Assembly (NCBI RefSeq): GCF_004339745.1
Contig: NZ_SMGP01000002.1
Location: 868,001 to 932,000 of the forward strand
DNA length: 64,000 nt
DNA from: Paraburkholderia sp. BL9I2N2
GTDB taxonomy: Bacteria; Pseudomonadota; Gammaproteobacteria; Burkholderiales; Burkholderiaceae
Direction: 5' to 3'
The notes beneath the pieces were generated by a model, which worked only from the letters and a program-made list of their open reading frames with translations, made no database searches and was not told where the DNA came from. Below, in pieces: positions 8,129-16,467 of the stretch (position 1 is the first letter of the stretch; the number at the start of each line of letters is the position of its first letter). The translations under genes were made by a program, and so were the position numbers.

Positions 8129-8427
8129 GCAAGATCAAAACCGCGCGGTTCGACGCGTCGGACTACCTCGATAGCGAGGAAGCGATTGCTGAGTATCTCA
8201 ACGCAGCGCTTGAAGACGGCGACGCCGACGTCCTGCTCGCCGCTATCGCCGACATCGCCAAAGCGCGCGGTATCGCCAGAGTTGCGGCAGACGCCGGACT
8301 CGGGCGCGAAAGCCTCTACAAAACGCTCGCGCCCGGTTCGAAACCGCGCATGGACACGGTGTTCAAATTGCTGCGCGCGCTCGGCGTCAAACTCAACGCG
8401 GTGCCGGAAGGTGCGGCGGCGGCCTGA
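8125..8427 (+). CDS. HigA/HI1420-type antitoxin with HTH domain
   Basis: A 100-residue antitoxin (MSKIKTARFDASDYLDSEE...). The N-terminal part FDASDYLDSEEAIAEYLNAALE is the typical opening of the HI1420-type addiction-module antidote. A helix-turn-helix follows: ARVAADAGLGRESLYKTLAPGSKPRMDTVFKLL. It should neutralise the toxin and repress the promoter at 7770-7798 through the dyad there. The start is fixed by the ATGA overlap with the toxin stop. Confidence 0.87.
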   Translation: MSKIKTARFDASDYLDSEEAIAEYLNAALEDGDADVLLAAIADIAKARGIARVAADAGLGRESLYKTLAPGSKPRMDTVFKLLRALGVKLNAVPEGAAAA

Positions 8428-8539
8428 ATCGCGTTTGCCGTTCTGCCGGTGCCGCAGTTCACCAGTACGTTGGATTGACTTTGCTATCAGACGCGTTTCC
8501 GGGGTTTCGTAGGCGTGGCCGGGTGTATTCCGGGGTATT

Positions 8540-8560
8540 CCATTACCTCCCAGGTAATGG
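8540..8560. promoter_or_regulatory. Perfect 9-bp inverted repeat upstream of the XRE regulator
   Basis: CCATTACCT-CCC-AGGTAATGG, two perfect 9-bp arms with a 3-base spacer, ends 32 bases before the ATG of the XRE/MmyB regulator. The size and position fit a homodimer operator for autoregulation. Confidence 0.65.
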
Positions 8561-8592
8561 ATCGCTGGCGCGGTTTGGCTATCATCGGTGGC

Positions 8593-9459
8593 ATGAATAC
8601 ACTATCTCTTGCGCAAACCGTCCCGTCGCATGCGCCGGCGGCCAGCCGCACAGTCGGCGATCTGCTGCGTGAATGGCGTCAGCGGCGAAGAATGAGCCAG
8701 TTGCTGCTTGCGGCTGAAGCCGATATTTCGACCCGGCATTTGAGCTTCGTCGAATCGGGCCGCGCGGTACCGAGCCGGGAAATGGTCATGCATCTTGCCG
8801 AACGGCTCGACGTGCCGCTGCGAGCACGCAACGCGCTGCTGGTCGCGGCCGGTTACGCGCCGCTGTTCCGGGAGCGTCCACTATCGGATCCGCAATTGGC
8901 CGCCGCGCGCGAGGCCGTCGACCTGGTGCTGAAGGGACACGAGCCCTACCCGGCGCTCGCCATCGACCGGCACTGGACCATCATTGCCGCGAACAACGCG
9001 CTCGCGCCTCTGCTGACCGGCGCCAGTCCGGAACTGCTGAAGCCGCCGGTCAATGCGCTGCGCCTGAGCTTGCATCCGGAGGGCATCGCGGCGTCGATCG
9101 TCAATTGGCATGCCTGGCGCGAGCACATACTGGCTCGGCTGCAGCGGCAAATCGACGTGAGCGGCGACGACACGCTGAGCGCGCTGCGCGAGGAGCTGGC
9201 CACCTATCCTGCGCCGCCGGACGCGGAACCGGCCGAGCACGACAACGCCGCCGTCAATCAGATCGCGGTGCCGCTGCGGCTGCGCACGCCGATCGGCGTG
9301 CTGTCGTTTTTCAGCACGACCACGGTGTTCGGCACACCGGTGGACGTGACACTCTCGGAGCTCGCCATTGAGGCTTTCTTTCCGGCCGATCAGCAAACTG
9401 CGGCGGCACTGCGCGAATTCGGCGAAAGCCATCGCGCCGAGGCAGCACGCCAACCGTAG
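8593..9459 (+). CDS. XRE-family transcriptional regulator with MmyB-type ligand domain
   Basis: A 288-residue protein. Residues 15-85 are a Cro/CI helix-turn-helix (TVGDLLREWRQRRRMSQLLLA, ISTRHLSFVESGRAVPSREMV). From about residue 110 comes the PAS-like MmyB ligand-binding domain (YPALAIDRHWTIIAANNAL, then LRLSLHPEGI, WHAWREHIL, and the closing VPLRLRTPIGVLSFFSTTTVFGT split into beta strands). Such regulators often control a neighbouring dehydrogenase or exporter; here the next gene is a GNAT acetyltransferase. The ATG at 8593 is chosen over the upstream in-frame ATG at 8515 because the dyad at 8540-8560 lies between them. Confidence 0.87.
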   Translation: MNTLSLAQTVPSHAPAASRTVGDLLREWRQRRRMSQLLLAAEADISTRHLSFVESGRAVPSREMVMHLAERLDVPLRARNALLVAAGYAPLFRERPLSDPQLAAAREAVDLVLKGHEPYPALAIDRHWTIIAANNALAPLLTGASPELLKPPVNALRLSLHPEGIAASIVNWHAWREHILARLQRQIDVSGDDTLSALREELATYPAPPDAEPAEHDNAAVNQIAVPLRLRTPIGVLSFFSTTTVFGTPVDVTLSELAIEAFFPADQQTAAALREFGESHRAEAARQP

Positions 9460-9531
9460 CCTGACGGTAGAAGACGGAGCACACTCCTGCATCGAACCTT
9501 TGTCCTTTCACTCGCTGATTTACGCGGAGAG

Positions 9532-10068
9532 ATGCACTTGAACGACAACGCCGTACTCGTACGCCAACTCGGTCCGAATGACCGCGACGACTACTTCCAG
9601 CTTCGCCTGCGTGGGTTGAAGGCGCATCCGGATTCGTTCGGCCAGAGTTACGAGGAAGCGCTCGCCAAAGGTGCGTCACAACACGAGGCAATGCTGAAGG
9701 ACTCGCGTGCGGCTGAAGGCGATTTTTTGCTCGGCGCTTACGCATCGGCTGGAACACCGTTGATCGGCGTGGTCGGTCTGATCCGCAACCCTAGCGACAA
9801 GCAGCGGCACAAGGCCGCGGTGATCGGCATGTATGTCGCCCCGGAAGCCGCGGGCCGCGGCGTTGGGCGCGCGTTGCTCAACGAGTTGCTGGCGCGGGCC
9901 TCGCGCGTCGAAGGTCTACGGCAAATCCAGTTGCTGGTCGGCAGCCGCAACGAAGCTGCGAGAAAACTGTACGAGTCGTTTGGCTTTCGCAAATATGGCT
10001 GCGAGGTCGGCGCGCTGAATGTCGGCGGTGTGTTTCATGATGCGGATCTGATGGCGCTGTTTATCTAG
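9532..10068 (+). CDS. GNAT-family N-acetyltransferase
   Basis: A 178-residue single-domain acetyltransferase. The acetyl-CoA pyrophosphate loop is GMYVAPEAAGRGVGRALLNEL (residues about 101-121, with the Arg/Gln-x-x-Gly-x-Gly pattern), and the C-terminal AARKLYESFGFRKYG segment is typical of motif B. It transfers an acetyl group from acetyl-CoA to an unknown amine. It lies 72 bases after the XRE regulator on the same strand, with its own GCGGAGAG ribosome binding site; coregulation is plausible but not shown. Confidence 0.85.
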   Translation: MHLNDNAVLVRQLGPNDRDDYFQLRLRGLKAHPDSFGQSYEEALAKGASQHEAMLKDSRAAEGDFLLGAYASAGTPLIGVVGLIRNPSDKQRHKAAVIGMYVAPEAAGRGVGRALLNELLARASRVEGLRQIQLLVGSRNEAARKLYESFGFRKYGCEVGALNVGGVFHDADLMALFI

Positions 10069-10241
10069 TCGATACTGGACGCGGCGGGTATCGCCCCTCG
10101 TCACTCTCATTCAACCGCCCTGCCGCAGCACACGATCCGTGCTATCTTTTTTGACTGCCCTTTCGGCATACTCGCCCCGAACGTGGCTATCCAGCCGTCC
10201 TCGGGCTGCCTTCGACCCGTCGCTTGTCAGTCAACTCACAC

Positions 10242-11466
10242 ATGTCCGACCTCTCCACTTCGCTCCCGCGTGTGCCACGCCGTTTCGATATCAATCCGAA
10301 ACCGCTCGGCGCCGCCCTCGTTCTGATCGCGCTCGGCGCCGTTTATCTGGCGCAGACGGTCAGCGGCCGCCAGGCGGCGCTCTATCTTGTCGGCGCCCTG
10401 CTCGGCATGTCGCTTTACCACGCGGCATTCGGCTTTACGTCGGCATGGCGGCTTTTTATCGCCGACGGCCGTGGCGCCGGCCTGCGCGCCCAAATGCTGA
10501 TGCTCGCGCTCGGCGTATTGCTGTTTTTTCCCCGCGCTACAGGCCGGCACGCTGTTCGGCCATCCGGTCGTCGGGCTTGTCGCGCCGGCGGGCACGTCCG
10601 TGCTGGTCGGGGCGTTCATGTTCGGTATCGGCATGCAATTGGGCGGTGGCTGCGCGTCCGGCACGTTGTACACCGTGGGTGGCGGCAGCACCCGCATGAT
10701 CGTTACGCTGGCGGCATTCGTTATCGGCTCGGTCGTCGCGACCGCGCATATGCCGTTCTGGACCGCCTTGCCGTCGCTCAAGCCGCTCTCATTGGTGAGC
10801 GCGCTCGGCGCGGGCTGGGCCATCGCGCTGAACCTGGTCATGTTCGCGGCCATCGCGGCACTTACCGTTCTGATCGAACGGCGCCGTCATGGCCAACTGA
10901 TCAATGAGCCGCCGCGCCAGCCGCATACGTCGCCGTGGCTGCACGGTCCGTGGCCGCTGTTCGTCGGCGCGATTGCGCTGGTTCTGCTCAACTTCGCGAC
11001 GCTGGCGCTCTCCGGGCGCCCGTGGGGCGTGACGTCGGCGTTCGCGCTCTGGGGCGCCAAGTTCTTTGCCGTGCTCGGCATCGACGTGGCCAACTGGCCG
11101 TATTGGGCCGCTCACGCCAACGCGGGCTCCCTCGCCGCTCCTGTTACACACGACGTCACCTCGGTGATGGATATCGGCATCGTGCTCGGCGCGATGGCGG
11201 CCGCGGCGCTGGCCGGACGTTACGCACCGGTGTGGAAAGTGCCGGCGCGCTCACTGATTGCGGCGGTGGTCGGCGGCCTGATGCTGGGCTACGGAGCCCG
11301 TCTGGCCTACGGTTGTAACATCGGCGCCTACTTCAGCGGCATCGTGTCAGGCAGCTTGCACGGCTGGCTGTGGCTGGTCGCCGCCTTTGCCGGGAATGTG
11401 CTGGGCACACGCCTGCGGCCGGCGTTCGGTCTCGAAGTCGAACGCGTTCGCGCTAACGGCTGCTAG
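10242..11466 (+). pseudogene. YeeE/YedE (TsuA-like) thiosulfate/sulfur transporter, apparent frameshift
   Basis: A multi-helix inner-membrane protein of the YeeE/YedE family, whose founding members import thiosulfate through conserved cysteines. Both signature cysteines are present (GGGCASGTLYTVGGG and LAYGCNIGAYFSG). The reading frame is broken. Codons from 10242 (MSDLSTSLPRVPRRF) run to LALGVLLFFP at about 10532, and the rest of the protein (FFPALQAGTLFGHPVVG... to TGA 11466) is in the next frame. The change falls in TTTTTTCCCC at 10524-10533: removing one base restores a continuous protein of about 407 residues. It could be a real mutation, a sequencing error or, less likely, translational slippage at CCC-C. 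Confidence 0.8.
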
Positions 11467-11998
11467 AAGTTACGCAAGAAGTTACAAATGCGGCTCCGTT
11501 TGTAACTGGGGTCGCTCCAACCTGTTACATCTCTGTTTTGTCCCCATAGCAGCGCTTTAGAGCGGTATTTATTACTCTATATTGAGCTCGCTTTCTATTT
11601 CCTTTCTGCGCTCACCTGGAATTACCGACCGACTTGCGGGCAGCGCCGTTTGCTCATACGAATGAACGAAACGCCCGTCATACAAGGGTTTTCATGGATC
11701 AGACAAAAATCCTCGATGGCGGAAAATTCGCTAGGCATCGGCTATTACAGGACCGTGAAAGAGTTACCGAAATTTGATGTATCTTTTTGAGATATTTTTT
11801 TGAGAAGGGATTGATTTCTTGTTTTACCCTTCATACAATTCGTCCCAAGCTGTTACGAAATGTAACGCGATGTATCAAAAGGTCGCTGACTGTATCAGGC
11901 GGTGACAGTAGCCGGAGGACAACGTTTCCGGCGAGGCACAAAAGACATAACGGCAAAAAATGCCGACATAGTAATTCGGGGCTTCGGAAAACACAGAA
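11467..11998. other. Long leader/regulatory region upstream of flhDC
   Basis: These 532 bases carry no supported gene and are AT-richer than the surroundings, especially 11560-11880. A hairpin AGTTACAAA/TTTGTAACT (11480-11488 and 11499-11507) follows the YeeE stop but has no T run. The hexamer TGTTAC or its complement recurs (11502, 11522 and 11851-11866 areas), including the dyad GTTAC-N5-GTAAC at 11852-11866. TGTATC occurs three times between 11778 and 11897. The flhDC promoter lies at 11811-11839. Confidence 0.5.
11811..11839 (+). promoter_or_regulatory. Predicted sigma-70 promoter of flhDC
   Basis: TTGATT (11811-11816), a 17-base spacer, and TACAAT (11834-11839). Start of transcription would be near 11846, leaving a leader of about 150 bases before flhD. 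The dyad GTTAC-GAAAT-GTAAC at 11852-11866 sits just downstream of the predicted start, where a repressor or RNA hairpin could act. Confidence 0.7.
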
Positions 11999-12319
11999 AT
12001 GGACCGTAGCAGCGAGACGCTGGATTCAATCCGCGAGATCAACTTGTCTTACATCATGCTCGCGCAACGTATGTTGCGCGAGGACAAACCGGTCGGCATG
12101 TTCCGGCTGGGATTGTCGTCGGAACTGGCTGATTTGCTTGCCGGGCTGTCGCTCGCGCAGATCGTCAAGCTGGCCGCTTCCGATCAGCTTTTGTGCTTCT
12201 TCCGCTTCAACGACCACTCGATGTTGTCGGCGTTGACGCAAACGACGAAGCACGCCGCCGTTGCACCGACTCACGCGGCGATCCTGCTTGCAGGCCAGCC
12301 GGCTGAACAGTTCGCTTAA
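11999..12319 (+). CDS. flhD: Flagellar master regulator subunit FlhD
   Basis: A 106-residue protein matching FlhD over its length: the N-terminal helix LDSIREINLSYIMLAQRMLREDK, then VGMFRLGLSSELADLLAGLSLAQIVKLA and LLCFFRFND. FlhD dimers join FlhC to form FlhD4C2, the class I activator of flagellar class II promoters. The gene is six codons from flhC and shares its promoter. The usual companions motA/motB and che genes do not follow; a terminator and the convergent mntH do. Confidence 0.95.
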   Translation: MDRSSETLDSIREINLSYIMLAQRMLREDKPVGMFRLGLSSELADLLAGLSLAQIVKLAASDQLLCFFRFNDHSMLSALTQTTKHAAVAPTHAAILLAGQPAEQFA

Positions 12320-12333
12320 TCGAGGTGACTGCG

Positions 12334-12903
12334 ATGCTCAAGCGTAGCCTGACGGAAGACGCACAGGAAGTATTCCGCGCCATTGCGCTGATCGAACTGG
12401 GCGCACGCATGCAAGTGCTCGAGAGTGAATTGACGCTCTCGCGCGATCGCATGATCCGCCTGTATCGTGAGGTCAAGGGCGTATCGCCGCCCAAGGGCAT
12501 GCTGCCGTTCTCGGCGGACTGGTATATGACGTGGCTGGCGAACATCCACGCGTCGTTGTTCTATAACACGTACCTGTTCCTGAAGAACGAAGCGCGCTGC
12601 TCGCATCTGGATGCGCTGACCAAAGGGTATCGGCTGTATCTGGAACATTGCCAGCACAGCGAAACCGAACCCGTGCTGGACTTGACGCGTGCGTGGACGC
12701 TGGTGCGTTTCTTCGACGCCGACATTCTGCAATTGACCAAATGCTGCCGCTGCACCGGCAAGTTCGTGGCGCACAAGCACGATCTGCAACATAACGTGGT
12801 GTGTGGCGCATGCCAGCCGCCGTCGCGTGCCGGCAAGACGAAGAAAGCCGCGGCGGCTCGCCAGGAAGCGCTCGAAGCAGCGCAGATCGCGCAAGCAGCG
12901 TGA
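12334..12903 (+). CDS. flhC: Flagellar master regulator subunit FlhC
   Basis: A 189-residue protein starting at ATG 12334 (MLKRSLTEDAQEVFRAIALIELG); a GTG nine bases upstream is the alternative. Zinc-ligand cysteines fall at residues 137, 140, 157 and 160 (CCRCTGK and VCGACQ), the same positions as the four ligands of Escherichia coli FlhC. FlhC gives the FlhD4C2 complex most of its DNA specificity. The C-terminal tail is Ala/Lys-rich. A strong terminator follows 54 bases downstream. Confidence 0.95.
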   Translation: MLKRSLTEDAQEVFRAIALIELGARMQVLESELTLSRDRMIRLYREVKGVSPPKGMLPFSADWYMTWLANIHASLFYNTYLFLKNEARCSHLDALTKGYRLYLEHCQHSETEPVLDLTRAWTLVRFFDADILQLTKCCRCTGKFVAHKHDLQHNVVCGACQPPSRAGKTKKAAAARQEALEAAQIAQAA

Positions 12904-12956
12904 TCACCTCGAAGAGGGCAGGTCCAGCCCGCTTCGAACCGAAGCCTTGATTAGAA

Positions 12957-12983
12957 AGTCCGCCTCCGCGCGGACTTTTTTTT
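12957..12983 (+). terminator. Rho-independent terminator after flhC
   Basis: Arms AGTCCGC (12957-12963) and GCGGACT (12970-12976) with a 6-base loop, followed by eight T (12976-12983). The isolated terminator marks flhDC as a two-gene unit. Confidence 0.9.
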
Positions 12984-13062
12984 CGTCCCCTCTCTGCCGT
13001 GGCGGTCGGCAGCGGGCAACCAGCGGCCGGCGGCCACACAAGGCACGCGTCGAAAGGCCGGA

Positions 13063-14421
13063 TCAGCCGGCCAATCCCACCGTCTGCACCACCAGCCACA
13101 AATTCGCCGCACTGATCACCACGAACAGCGTCCACGCGACGAACCGCGTCAGCAGCGTGTTGGCGAATTCGCCCATCAACGAACGGTCGCTGGTCATGCG
13201 GATCAGCGGATAAAGCGCGAACGGCAATTGCAAGCTCAGCACGACCTGGCTGGCAACCAGCAGTTTGCCGACTGCGCCATTGCCCATCATCTGCACGCCG
13301 ATCAGGGCGGGGATCAAGGCGAGTGCCCGCGTAATGAAGCGCCGTTGCCAGCACGGAATCTTCAGCTTCAGGAAGCCTTCCATGATGACCTGCCCCGCCA
13401 CGGTGCCGGTGAAGGTCGAGCTTTGTCCCGAAGCGAGCAGGGTCACGGCGAACAACACCGCCGCGAAACCGGTGCCGACGATGGGCGCGAGCAGCTTGTA
13501 GGCATCTTCGATTTCGGTGACCTGATTGTGGCCGGTGGCATGGAACGCCGCGGCGGCAAGAATCAGGATCGCCATGTTGATCAGCAGCGCGAGCACCAGC
13601 GCGGCGATCGTGTCGATGCGCGACATGCTGATCGCCGAGCGGATGCTGGCGGGGTCGCGCTTCACCGCGCGTGTCTGCACAATCGACGAATGCAGATAGA
13701 GGTTATGCGGCATGACGGTCGCACCGAGAATGCCGATTGCCAGATACATGGGTTCGCGCGAACTCAAAGCCTGCCACGACGGAATCAGCCCCTGCGCGAC
13801 CGACGGCCAATGCGGCTGCACCAGCGCCAGCTCGATGATGTATCCCACGCCGATGGTCGCGATCAGCCCGAGCATGATCGCTTCGAGGTCGCGAAAGTTC
13901 TTGCCCTTCAGGCCGAGCACGATCAGCGTATCGAACGCGGTCAGCAGGACGCCGGTGGTCAGCGAGCATTTGAATAGCAGATGGAAGGCGAGCGCGCCGC
14001 CCAGTACTTCGGCCAGGTCGCACGCCACAATCGACAGTTCCGCGAGCAGCCACTGAAAGCGCGCCACAGCCGGCGAATAACGATCTCTCGACAACGCCGC
14101 GAGATCACGCCCGGTCGCGATGCCAAGGCGCATGCTCAGGCATTGCAGCGCCATCGCCGCGAGACTCGACAGCATGACGACGAACAGCAGGCTGTAGCCA
14201 TAGCGCGATCCGGCCTCGATGTCGGTGGCCCAGTTGCCCGGATCCATGTAGCCGATCGAGATCAGCAGGCCGGGCCCTGCGAACTGCAGGATTTTCTTCC
14301 AGAAAGGCGCGCCTTGCGAGACGGCCACCGAGCCTTGCACTTCGGATGGGCAAAACGGCGCCGTTGCGGTGGTCGGTAATTTGAACTGCAATCCGGGAAT
14401 CTCTTGAAGGGGATCAAACAC
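13063..14421 (-). CDS. mntH: NRAMP-family divalent metal (Mn2+/Fe2+) transporter MntH
   Basis: A proton-coupled Mn2+/Fe2+ importer in the inner membrane, 452 residues including a 40-residue polar N-terminal extension. The helix 1 metal site is IGYMDPGNWATDIE (DPGN, about residues 60-63), and the helix 6 site is GATVMPHNLYLHSS (MPHN). Eleven hydrophobic segments fit the LeuT-like fold. The only available start is GTG at 14421, without a clear ribosome binding site, so the true start is somewhat uncertain. It lies 30 bases after the broken SfnB-like gene in the same direction. No Fur or MntR box was identified. Confidence 0.88.
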   Translation of the reverse strand: MFDPLQEIPGLQFKLPTTATAPFCPSEVQGSVAVSQGAPFWKKILQFAGPGLLISIGYMDPGNWATDIEAGSRYGYSLLFVVMLSSLAAMALQCLSMRLGIATGRDLAALSRDRYSPAVARFQWLLAELSIVACDLAEVLGGALAFHLLFKCSLTTGVLLTAFDTLIVLGLKGKNFRDLEAIMLGLIATIGVGYIIELALVQPHWPSVAQGLIPSWQALSSREPMYLAIGILGATVMPHNLYLHSSIVQTRAVKRDPASIRSAISMSRIDTIAALVLALLINMAILILAAAAFHATGHNQVTEIEDAYKLLAPIVGTGFAAVLFAVTLLASGQSSTFTGTVAGQVIMEGFLKLKIPCWQRRFITRALALIPALIGVQMMGNGAVGKLLVASQVVLSLQLPFALYPLIRMTSDRSLMGEFANTLLTRFVAWTLFVVISAANLWLVVQTVGLAG

Positions 14422-14451
14422 GGCGCCTCGTACAGGCCGCCGCGAACCGCC

Positions 14452-15655
14452 TCAAGTGTACAAAGAAACTTCCGGCAACGCGCCGGTGAGCGCGTACCGG
14501 CCGACGTCGCGCACCCGATAGTCGAGCGGATCATGCAGCGTATGCACACGGGCGTTGCGCCAGAAACGGTCGAGCGCGAGCGGCGCGTGCGTGGCGCGGG
14601 CGCCACAGGCATCGAACAGTTTTTTCGCTGACGTCGAGCGCGGCGCGATGCGCGACGATCTTCGCCTCCGACGTGGCGAGCGCAACCTGCGCGCGTGTTT
14701 CAGCGCTAAGCGATGGGCCTTGCTGCCAGGCGTCCTCGAGCAACCAGGCCGCACGCATGGCCAACGCTTCCGCGCTCACTGCCTGCAGGCGCATCTCGCC
14801 GAAACGCTGGATCAGGTAGGGATCGTCGGTGGCCTTGTCGACGCCGGAATAGATCCACGCCTTGCCGTGTTGCGTGACGTAAGCACGCGCTTCGTCGAGC
14901 GCGCCTTGCGCGATGCCCACGAACAGATTCGTCAGCACCTGCTGCGAGATCAGCGTGCGCAAACTCGCGTGCGGTGTGTCGGGCCGCACCATCACTTCAT
15001 CGGGTTCGAGCTTGACCCGCACGAAGGACACGCTGCCGCTGTCGGTCTGCCGCTGGCCGATCGGATTCCAGTCCTCGTGAACGGTGATACCTTCGCGCGT
15101 GGTCGGCACCACGCCGAAGACCGGTTTGCCGGTGAGCGGATCGTGTGCGGAAACCGTCATCATGTGCGAGCCACGTGTGCCGGAGCAAAAGCCTTTCTGG
15201 CCGTCGAGCAGGTAGCCGCCGTCATCCGTTGCACTTGCAACGAGTCGCGTGTCGAGCGGATTGACGGCGTTGCCCCACCACCATCGTTCTCTCACGGTGC
15301 CGCCGAGATAGCGGGCACGTTGTTCTGGATTGCCCCATACATTGACGCTGACCACCTGCAAGCAGGTGAAGCCCAACAGATGCGCGAGCGCGCTGTCTAC
15401 TTGCGCAATCTTGCGGATCGTCTCGTAGATGTCAGGCCAACGCGCGCCGAGGCCGCCGAATTCGCGCGGCACCGCGAGCGTGAGCAGCCCCGCGTCGGCG
15501 ATCCATTGTTTCTCCTGCGCGGCATGGCCGCCATCGATATCGCGCTGCGCGGCACTGGCGTGCAATGCGTCGAGCAAACCCGTGAGATCGCGCACCGCCG
15601 GCGCAGCGAATGCCTGAGGCGTTTGCAACGCATCGGCATGACGAGGATCGTTCAT
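14452..15655 (-). pseudogene. SfnB-like acyl-CoA dehydrogenase-type flavoprotein, frameshifted near the C-terminus
   Basis: An acyl-CoA dehydrogenase-fold FMN/FAD enzyme resembling SfnB and other sulfur-acquisition oxidoreductases (LAVPREFGGLGARWPDIYE, YLLDGQKGFCSGTRGSHMM, YEDW-like HEDWNPIGQRQTDSG). Family members help release sulfite from sulfones or related organosulfur compounds. The frame from ATG 15655 reads ALDVSEK, then enters a nonsense tail ending at 14531. The true end (LFDACGARATHAPLALDRFW...VSLYT) continues in another frame to TGA 14452. The break is in a run of six T at 14620-14625 (six A on the coding strand); five would give SEKLFDACG. A restored protein would be about 400 residues. 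Confidence 0.82.
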
Positions 15656-15810
15656 GCAATTTCCACGTGAAGAGATTTTGGGCGAGCGGCGGCAAGCGGC
15701 ACGCCTACCGCGGCGCTCAATGCCCTAGCTAGCATGATAGGCCTTGATGTAGGCGCCGCAAACTTGCGCGGTTATTCTTCATGCAAATAGCGGCCGCGCG
15801 GTAAATACGA

Positions 15811-16467
15811 TCACGTCCGCTGCGCAAGCCGCCGCGCGAACCGGTCGCCGACGAACTGCACGGCCGTGACGATCGCGATCAGCAGCACGATCACCGTCAC
15901 CATCACAGTCGTATCGAAACGCTGATAGCCGTAGCGGATTGCCAGATCGCCAAGGCCGCCGGCGCCGACCGCGCCCGCCATCGCCGACGAACCGATCATC
16001 GCCACCACGGTAATCGTGAAGCCGCCGAGAATGCCCGGCAGCGCCTCGGGCAAGAGCACATGCCAGATGATATGCCGGCGTTGCGCGCCCATGGCCTGCG
16101 CGGCTTCGATCAAACCGCGGTCCACTTCGCGCAGGCTCACTTCAGCCACGCGCGCGAAAAACGGAATCGCCGCGATACTGAGCGGCACGATCGCCGCCCA
16201 TACGCCGATCGTCGTGCCGATCAGCAAACGCGTGAGCGGCAGCAACGCAACCAGCAGAATGATGAAGGGCGTCGAGCGGAACGCGTTGACGAGCGCACCG
16301 AGCGTGCTGTTCACCGCCCGCTTCTCGAAGATGCCGCCGCGCGTCGTCGTGACCAGCACCAGCGCCAGGGGAATGCCGACCAGCGCCGCGACGAATGCGG
16401 ACACGCCAACCATGACGATGGTGTCGCGAATCGCGTCGGCGAGTTCGGAAAGCCACAACTCAGACAT
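15811..16467 (-). CDS. metI: D-methionine-type ABC transporter permease MetI
   Basis: A 218-residue permease with five to six hydrophobic helices. The EAA loop is SLREVDRGLIEAAQAMGAQRRH, the cytoplasmic coupling helix that contacts MetN. The start at ATG 16467 (MSELWLSELADAIRDT) overlaps the end of metN by eight bases, as in other metNI operons. It imports methionine or related organosulfur compounds with MetN and MetQ. The monooxygenase and the SfnB-like gene on either side suggest that the transported molecule may be a sulfur source other than methionine. Confidence 0.9.
   Translation of the reverse strand: MSELWLSELADAIRDTIVMVGVSAFVAALVGIPLALVLVTTTRGGIFEKRAVNSTLGALVNAFRSTPFIILLVALLPLTRLLIGTTIGVWAAIVPLSIAAIPFFARVAEVSLREVDRGLIEAAQAMGAQRRHIIWHVLLPEALPGILGGFTITVVAMIGSSAMAGAVGAGGLGDLAIRYGYQRFDTTVMVTVIVLLIAIVTAVQFVGDRFARRLAQRT

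Noticed and set aside
11480..11507. Hairpin AGTTACAAA/TTTGTAACT after the YeeE gene as a terminator
   Set aside because: Stem is AU-rich and no T run follows; kept only as a note in the flhDC leader.
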